Shown: one piece after another, positions 5,592-7,645 of the stretch | Numbering within the stretch: the stretch's first letter is position 1 | Layout of the letters: each line of letters opens with the position of its first letter | Origin: Candidatus Kapaibacterium sp. | GTDB taxonomy: Bacteria; Bacteroidota; Ignavibacteria; Kapaibacteriales; UBA961 | Assembly: GCA_023253875.1 (NCBI GenBank) | Contig: JALRFC010000077.1 | Location: forward strand, 1 to 7,645 | Reading direction: 5' to 3' | DNA length: 7,645 bases | Translations under genes and position numbers: made by a program | Notes under the pieces: generated by a model | What the model was told of the DNA's origin: nothing | What the model saw: the letters and a program-made list of their open reading frames with translations, nothing else | The model's database searches: none

Positions 5592-7487
5592 AGAAAATGG
5601 CGCATTGAAGATGCATTGGAATTATACAATGTGAATGGTTGGGGCGTTGATTATTTCGGCGTCAATGAGAATGGGAATGTGACCGTCAGTCCCAGAAGAA
5701 GTTCCGGACCAGCAATTGATCTCAAAGAGTTGGTTCAGGAATTGACATTACGTGATGTTGCCTTACCTGTTCTATTACGCTTCCCTGATATTCTTGACGA
5801 TAGAATAGAGATGATATCATCGTGCTTCAAGAATGCTTCGAATGAATATGGATATTCCGGTAGATATTACAGTGTATATCCGATCAAAGTTAATCAGCAA
5901 AGACCCGTTGTTGAGGAACTTGTCAGACAAGGCAAACGATTTTCCATAGGCCTTGAGGCAGGTTCCAAGCCCGAACTTCATGCGGTGCTTGCCATTATGG
6001 ATAATCCGGATGCATTGATTATATGTAATGGTTATAAAGATGAAGACTTCATTGAACTCGCACTTCTTGCCCAAAAAATGGGTAAGCAAATTTTCATCGT
6101 TGTAGAAAAAATCAATGAATTGAAATTGATTCGTACTCTTTCAAAACGGTTGAATGTAAAGCCAAATATTGGAATTCGCATTAAATTAGCTGCATCCGGA
6201 TCAGGTAAATGGGAAGAATCCGGTGGTGATGGATCAAAATTCGGTTTGAATGCCGGTGAACTGATAGAAGCGATTGACTATGCTGAAAAAGAAGGCATAA
6301 AAGATTGTATTAAACTGATTCATTTTCATCTTGGTAGTCAGATCACAAATATTCGGAAAATTAAGGCAGGTTTGAGGGAAGTTGCACAATTCTATGTACA
6401 ATTACAGAAGATTGGTTGTGCGATTGAATTTGTGGACATTGGCGGTGGACTTGGGGTTGATTATGATGGAACACGATCATCGGCTGTCAATAGCATCAAT
6501 TATTCCATCCAAGAATATGCGAATGATGCCATCTACACAATGAAAGATGCAGCCGAAAAACATGGATTTCCTCATCCTAATATTGTAACGGAATCAGGAA
6601 GAGCACTCACTGCACATCATTCGGTACTGATTTTCAATGTACTTGAAAAATCATCCATTCCTACCATTGGTGGAAAGGAAATCGAAATTGAAGAGTCCGA
6701 TCATGAAATCGTAACTGAGTTGAAAACAATTCTAAAGAGATTATCAGCCAGAACCATGATTGAGGCTTGGCATGATGCCCAGCATAATAGGGAAGAAGCA
6801 CTTGACTTATTCAATCTTGGGCTATTGGATTTGCATACCAGAGCGCAAGTGGAGCAATTGTTCTGGACGATAGCTGTGGAGGTTCGAGATCTTTCTGATG
6901 CGATGAAACAACCACCAGATGAAATGAAATATTTAAGCAAATTATTGTCTGATAAATATTTCTGTAATTTTTCCTTGTTTCAATCTCTTCCGGATATGTG
7001 GGCAGTGGATCAACTATTCCCAATCATGCCGATTCATAGATTGAATGAAAAACCAATGCGAGAAGGTACTCTTCAAGATATCACATGTGATTCAGATGGA
7101 AAGATTGATAAGTTCATTGGTTCCAGGGATGCAATTCCAAATCTTCCATTACATGAATTTAAAGAACATCAGCCATATTATTTGGGTGTTTTTCTTGTAG
7201 GTGCCTATCAAGAGATCCTCGGTGATTTGCATAATCTTTTCGGCGATACAAATGCTGTTCATGTGTCTATAGATGGCAAAGGATATAGCATTGATCAAAT
7301 CATTGATGGAGAATCTGTGGCAGATGTTCTTGATTATGTACAGTTTTCAGCAAAGAAGCTTGTACGCACCATGGAAACATGGGTGAGCAATTCTGTGAAG
7401 GATGGTAGAATCAGTGTCTCTGAAGGGAAGGAATTTCTCACCATCTATCGTTCCGGACTGTATGGTTATACGTATTTGGAAGAATAA
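5589..7487 (+). CDS. speA: Biosynthetic arginine decarboxylase
   Basis: The 632-residue PLP enzyme converts arginine to agmatine and CO2, the first step of the agmatine route to putrescine and spermidine; it is expected to be cytosolic. Length and order fit the SpeA family (fold III, alanine-racemase-like barrel). The PLP lysine is Lys100 in YSVYPIKVNQ. Other motifs are FSIGLEAGSKPEL (118-130), GDGSKFGLNAGE (213-224), His247 in HFHLGSQ, the phosphate-binding DIGGGLGVDYDG (283-294) and ESGRALTAHH (335-344). The C-terminal part has Cys500-Asp501 in ITCDSDGKID, the active-site Cys/Asp pair, and FLVGAYQEILGDLHNLFGD (535-553). All key residues look intact. It starts at TTG with a good Shine-Dalgarno site. 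It is divergent from the Fur-family operon, and its stop overlaps the start of the next gene. No speB-type agmatinase is visible here. Confidence 0.97.
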   Translation: MRKWRIEDALELYNVNGWGVDYFGVNENGNVTVSPRRSSGPAIDLKELVQELTLRDVALPVLLRFPDILDDRIEMISSCFKNASNEYGYSGRYYSVYPIKVNQQRPVVEELVRQGKRFSIGLEAGSKPELHAVLAIMDNPDALIICNGYKDEDFIELALLAQKMGKQIFIVVEKINELKLIRTLSKRLNVKPNIGIRIKLAASGSGKWEESGGDGSKFGLNAGELIEAIDYAEKEGIKDCIKLIHFHLGSQITNIRKIKAGLREVAQFYVQLQKIGCAIEFVDIGGGLGVDYDGTRSSAVNSINYSIQEYANDAIYTMKDAAEKHGFPHPNIVTESGRALTAHHSVLIFNVLEKSSIPTIGGKEIEIEESDHEIVTELKTILKRLSARTMIEAWHDAQHNREEALDLFNLGLLDLHTRAQVEQLFWTIAVEVRDLSDAMKQPPDEMKYLSKLLSDKYFCNFSLFQSLPDMWAVDQLFPIMPIHRLNEKPMREGTLQDITCDSDGKIDKFIGSRDAIPNLPLHEFKEHQPYYLGVFLVGAYQEILGDLHNLFGDTNAVHVSIDGKGYSIDQIIDGESVADVLDYVQFSAKKLVRTMETWVSNSVKDGRISVSEGKEFLTIYRSGLYGYTYLEE

Positions 7488-7645
7488 TGATATTCAAAAA
7501 GATGAGAATATTGTTTCCGATTATGATGATGATCATGAGCACTTGTATATGTGCTCAAGATGGACAATATCAAGTAATGCTTGGAATAGATAATCTTATT
7601 GAAATGGATTTTTTACCAATTCAAGGGAAGAAAGTAGCGCTTTTG
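7487..7645 (+). CDS. Secreted DUF1343/NamZ-like protein, N-terminal part (3' end outside window)
   Basis: ATG 7487 overlaps the speA stop by one base (TAATG), suggesting translational coupling, and the frame stays open to the right edge (53 codons). Residues 1-23 look like a Sec signal peptide: basic MIFKKMR, a Met/Ile-rich hydrophobic core, and CICA before Gln, a common Bacteroidota cleavage pattern (ICA|QD). Cys20 lacks a good lipobox, so a lipoprotein is less likely. The mature start, VMLGIDNLIEMDFLPIQGKKVALL, resembles the conserved N-terminus of DUF1343 proteins (TGID.L......L.GK.VGL). That family includes NamZ, an exo-beta-N-acetylmuramidase of cell-wall recycling. The match covers about 24 residues only, so the family call is tentative, and the enzymatic role is by analogy. 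Confidence 0.65.
   Translation, partial: MIFKKMRILFPIMMMIMSTCICAQDGQYQVMLGIDNLIEMDFLPIQGKKVALL

Noticed and set aside
5429..5629. - strand 66-codon frame (or 35 codons from ATG 5536) in the divergent region
   Set aside because: It has a fairly protein-like composition, but overlaps the speA start and the regulator promoter, has no recognisable family, and its last codons coincide with the AGGAGG motif. Not supported as a gene.
6701..7023. - strand frames inside speA
   Set aside because: These are shadows of an intact conserved enzyme gene, with no start signals or family match.
7402..7593. + strand frame spanning the end of speA and beyond
   Set aside because: It is out of frame with both speA and the secreted protein; the frame from ATG 7487 with a signal peptide explains this stretch better.

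Overview
The window is about 7.6 kb of AT-rich, gene-dense bacterial DNA (roughly 37-38% GC by eye). It looks like an ordinary chromosome of the Bacteroidota/Chlorobiota type (Bacteroidetes, Ignavibacteria or Kapabacteria-like). This placement is an inference. It rests on the TopA form (no zinc ribbons, repeated C-terminal modules, Lys-rich tail), the long biosynthetic SpeA with an N-terminus typical of that group, the Fur-family sequence and a DUF1343 secreted protein. I see no tRNA, rRNA, CRISPR array, IS element or phage gene.

Left part, + strand (1-2443): the 3' part of a HAD-UbiA fusion resembling decaprenyl-phosphate phosphoribosyltransferase, followed 8 nt later by a clear DprE1-like FAD oxidoreductase. 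Together they point to synthesis of a polyprenyl-phosphate-linked D-arabinofuranose (or related pentose) donor for a surface glycan. The usual third enzyme, the SDR reductase DprE2, is not in the window. A perfect 8-bp hairpin plus T-run, overlapping both convergent stop codons, probably terminates this operon.

Middle, - strand (2444-5370): a Fur-family metalloregulator gene followed 14 nt later by topA (DNA topoisomerase I), apparently one operon. The stop codons of topA and dprE1 abut with no intergenic base (TGATCA).

Divergent control region (5371-5588, 218 nt): a sigma70-like promoter for the regulator, an 8-7-8 palindrome just after its predicted transcription start, and repeated GGAGT/ACTCC half-sites. 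The last half-sites cover the Shine-Dalgarno sequence of speA.

Right part, + strand (5589-7645): speA (biosynthetic arginine decarboxylase, TTG start), then a translationally coupled (TAATG) secreted protein whose mature N-terminus matches the DUF1343/NamZ family and which runs off the right edge.

The most interesting places are the divergent control region, the arabinose-donor gene pair (with a natural Cys-to-Ala change at the benzothiazinone site of DprE1), and the terminator nested in the stop codons. I found no clearly new defence or mobile system.
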